Shown piece by piece: positions 24,482 to 25,137 of a stretch of 25,137 nucleotides of DNA. The stretch spans positions 1-25,137 of the forward strand of contig JAFLEG010000003.1 of assembly GCA_017302195.1 (NCBI GenBank), in the 5' to 3' direction. The notes under the pieces were generated by a model, which saw only the letters and a list, made by a program, of their open reading frames with translations, was not told the DNA's origin and ran no database searches. Position numbers and translations under genes: made by a program. Positions within the stretch are counted from its first letter, which is position 1. The number at the start of each line of letters is the position of its first letter. The stretch comes from Verrucomicrobiota bacterium (GTDB lineage: Bacteria; Verrucomicrobiota; Verrucomicrobiia; Limisphaerales; UBA9464).

Positions 24482-25137
24482 CTACCGCGACAGGGCGACC
24501 AGGTAGCGCTGGAGGCGCTCGCTTTCCGTCCGGTTCCGCCGCTCCTTGTGGATGAGATGCAGGTTGGCGATCATGCGCTGGAGGGTTCGCCGGCTGCTCA
24601 GCGGCGCGAGATGACGCTCGTCATAGCCGATGGCGGATTCCAGCAGGCGCTTGCGACAGTCCAGTCGGGTCAGCAACTGGCCCTTGTGAAACGGATCAAT
24701 GTACACCTCCGCCATGGGGGTCTGGTAGCGGCAGAGGAAATGCGCCGGCATGCCGATGCCGGTGATGGGCAGGCGGACGCGTTTCGCCACCAGCAGATAC
24801 ACCGCGCTCAGGGAGATCGGGATGCCGATCCGGCGGTCCATGACCCGGTTCAGATAGCTGTTGGCCGGATCGAAGAAATTGTCCTCGTTGCCCCGGAACT
24901 TCAGCCGCTCAAAGAGCACCTCGTTCATGGCGTCCAGCGCCTCCCCCGGCCCGCTGCCCATCGTCAGCAGGGTGCGGACCTGCGCCGCCCAGTCATCCAA
25001 CTGGGCCTGAAAGGCGAGCACGTTGGTGTCCGGATAGGTGGTCCGGGTGAAGCCCCAGATGCCCTCCTCCAGATCAAAGTGCTCGCCCTGGGAGAGGATG
25101 AACTGGAGAAACTCGCCATCGAACCGGGCGGCCGACC
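24482..25137 (-). CDS. SirB1-family (transglutaminase-like core) protein, 3' part (runs off right edge)
   Basis: At least 218 codons are visible; the frame continues past base 25137, so the N-terminus is missing. The visible protein begins with FDGEFLQFILSQGEHFDLEEG and IWGFTRTTYPDTNVLAFQ, then the SirB1/Transglut_core2 hallmarks: LNEVLF-type helix as AMNEVLFERLKFRGNEDNFFDP, NSYLNRVMDRRIGIPISLSAVYLLVAKRV, LPITGIGMPAHFLCRY, and EVYIDPFHKGQLLTR. The family has a transglutaminase-like fold, but most members lack a clear catalytic Cys, and the molecular function is not established. The protein looks complete and soluble. A GTG inside the frame at 25021 is not the start, because good family sequence continues upstream of it. 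It is probably first in a unit with the aminotransferase. Confidence 0.88.
   Translation of the reverse strand, partial: SAARFDGEFLQFILSQGEHFDLEEGIWGFTRTTYPDTNVLAFQAQLDDWAAQVRTLLTMGSGPGEALDAMNEVLFERLKFRGNEDNFFDPANSYLNRVMDRRIGIPISLSAVYLLVAKRVRLPITGIGMPAHFLCRYQTPMAEVYIDPFHKGQLLTRLDCRKRLLESAIGYDERHLAPLSSRRTLQRMIANLHLIHKERRNRTESERLQRYLVALSR

Overview
The window is GC-rich, densely coded bacterial DNA and reads as chromosome from a Verrucomicrobiota-like (PVC superphylum) heterotroph. This rests on three things: a giant secreted dehydrogenase/c-type cytochrome of the Pirellula/Verrucomicrobium type (2150-5539), a DUF6807 (PmoA-like) lipoprotein divergent from it, and translation starts that mostly lack a Shine-Dalgarno sequence. 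I saw no rRNA, tRNA, CRISPR array or intact insertion sequence. Both ends cut a gene: a UbiA-type prenyltransferase on the left and a SirB1-type transglutaminase-fold protein on the right.

Layout. 1-1940 (minus): UbiA-family prenyltransferase, a small membrane protein and the DUF6807 lipoprotein. 2150-5539 (plus): a fusion of a degenerate SGNH domain, a beta-propeller dehydrogenase, a HEAT-like region and cytochrome c. 5704-8974 (minus): an accessory-looking block with a secreted papain-like cysteine peptidase, a DUF4253 protein, a membrane protein and a Uma2-family nuclease-fold protein; the last two abut as stop/start. 8975-9214: a short spacer holding perfect hairpins. 9215-11395 (minus): katG, with an OxyR-type ATAG-N7-CTAT palindrome about 80 bp upstream. 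11883-13647 (plus): a PII protein and an Amt ammonium transporter, a classic nitrogen-sensing pair. 13733-20251 (minus): a five-gene unit of TetR-family regulator, unknown 118-aa protein, RND adaptor, RND pump and Old Yellow Enzyme. 20792-23077 (plus): a secreted RCC1-propeller/thrombospondin-3 protein and a small aspartic-protease-fold protein. 23101-25137 (minus): an ArgD-like class III aminotransferase and the partial SirB1-family gene.

The most interesting unit is the 13733-20251 operon. Its regulator resembles E. coli NemR, including a Cys and a Lys at positions 107 and 175 that appear to match NemR's redox-switch pair. Its promoter carries a palindrome resembling the NemR box, and the last gene is a NemA-type flavin reductase. 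I infer an electrophile/reactive-chlorine-sensing system in which the regulator controls both export (RND pump) and reduction (OYE), with an undescribed small protein between regulator and pump. Together with OxyR-type control of katG, the window holds two separate oxidative or electrophile defence loci. These regulatory proposals are inferences from motif matches made by eye and from remembered family sequences.
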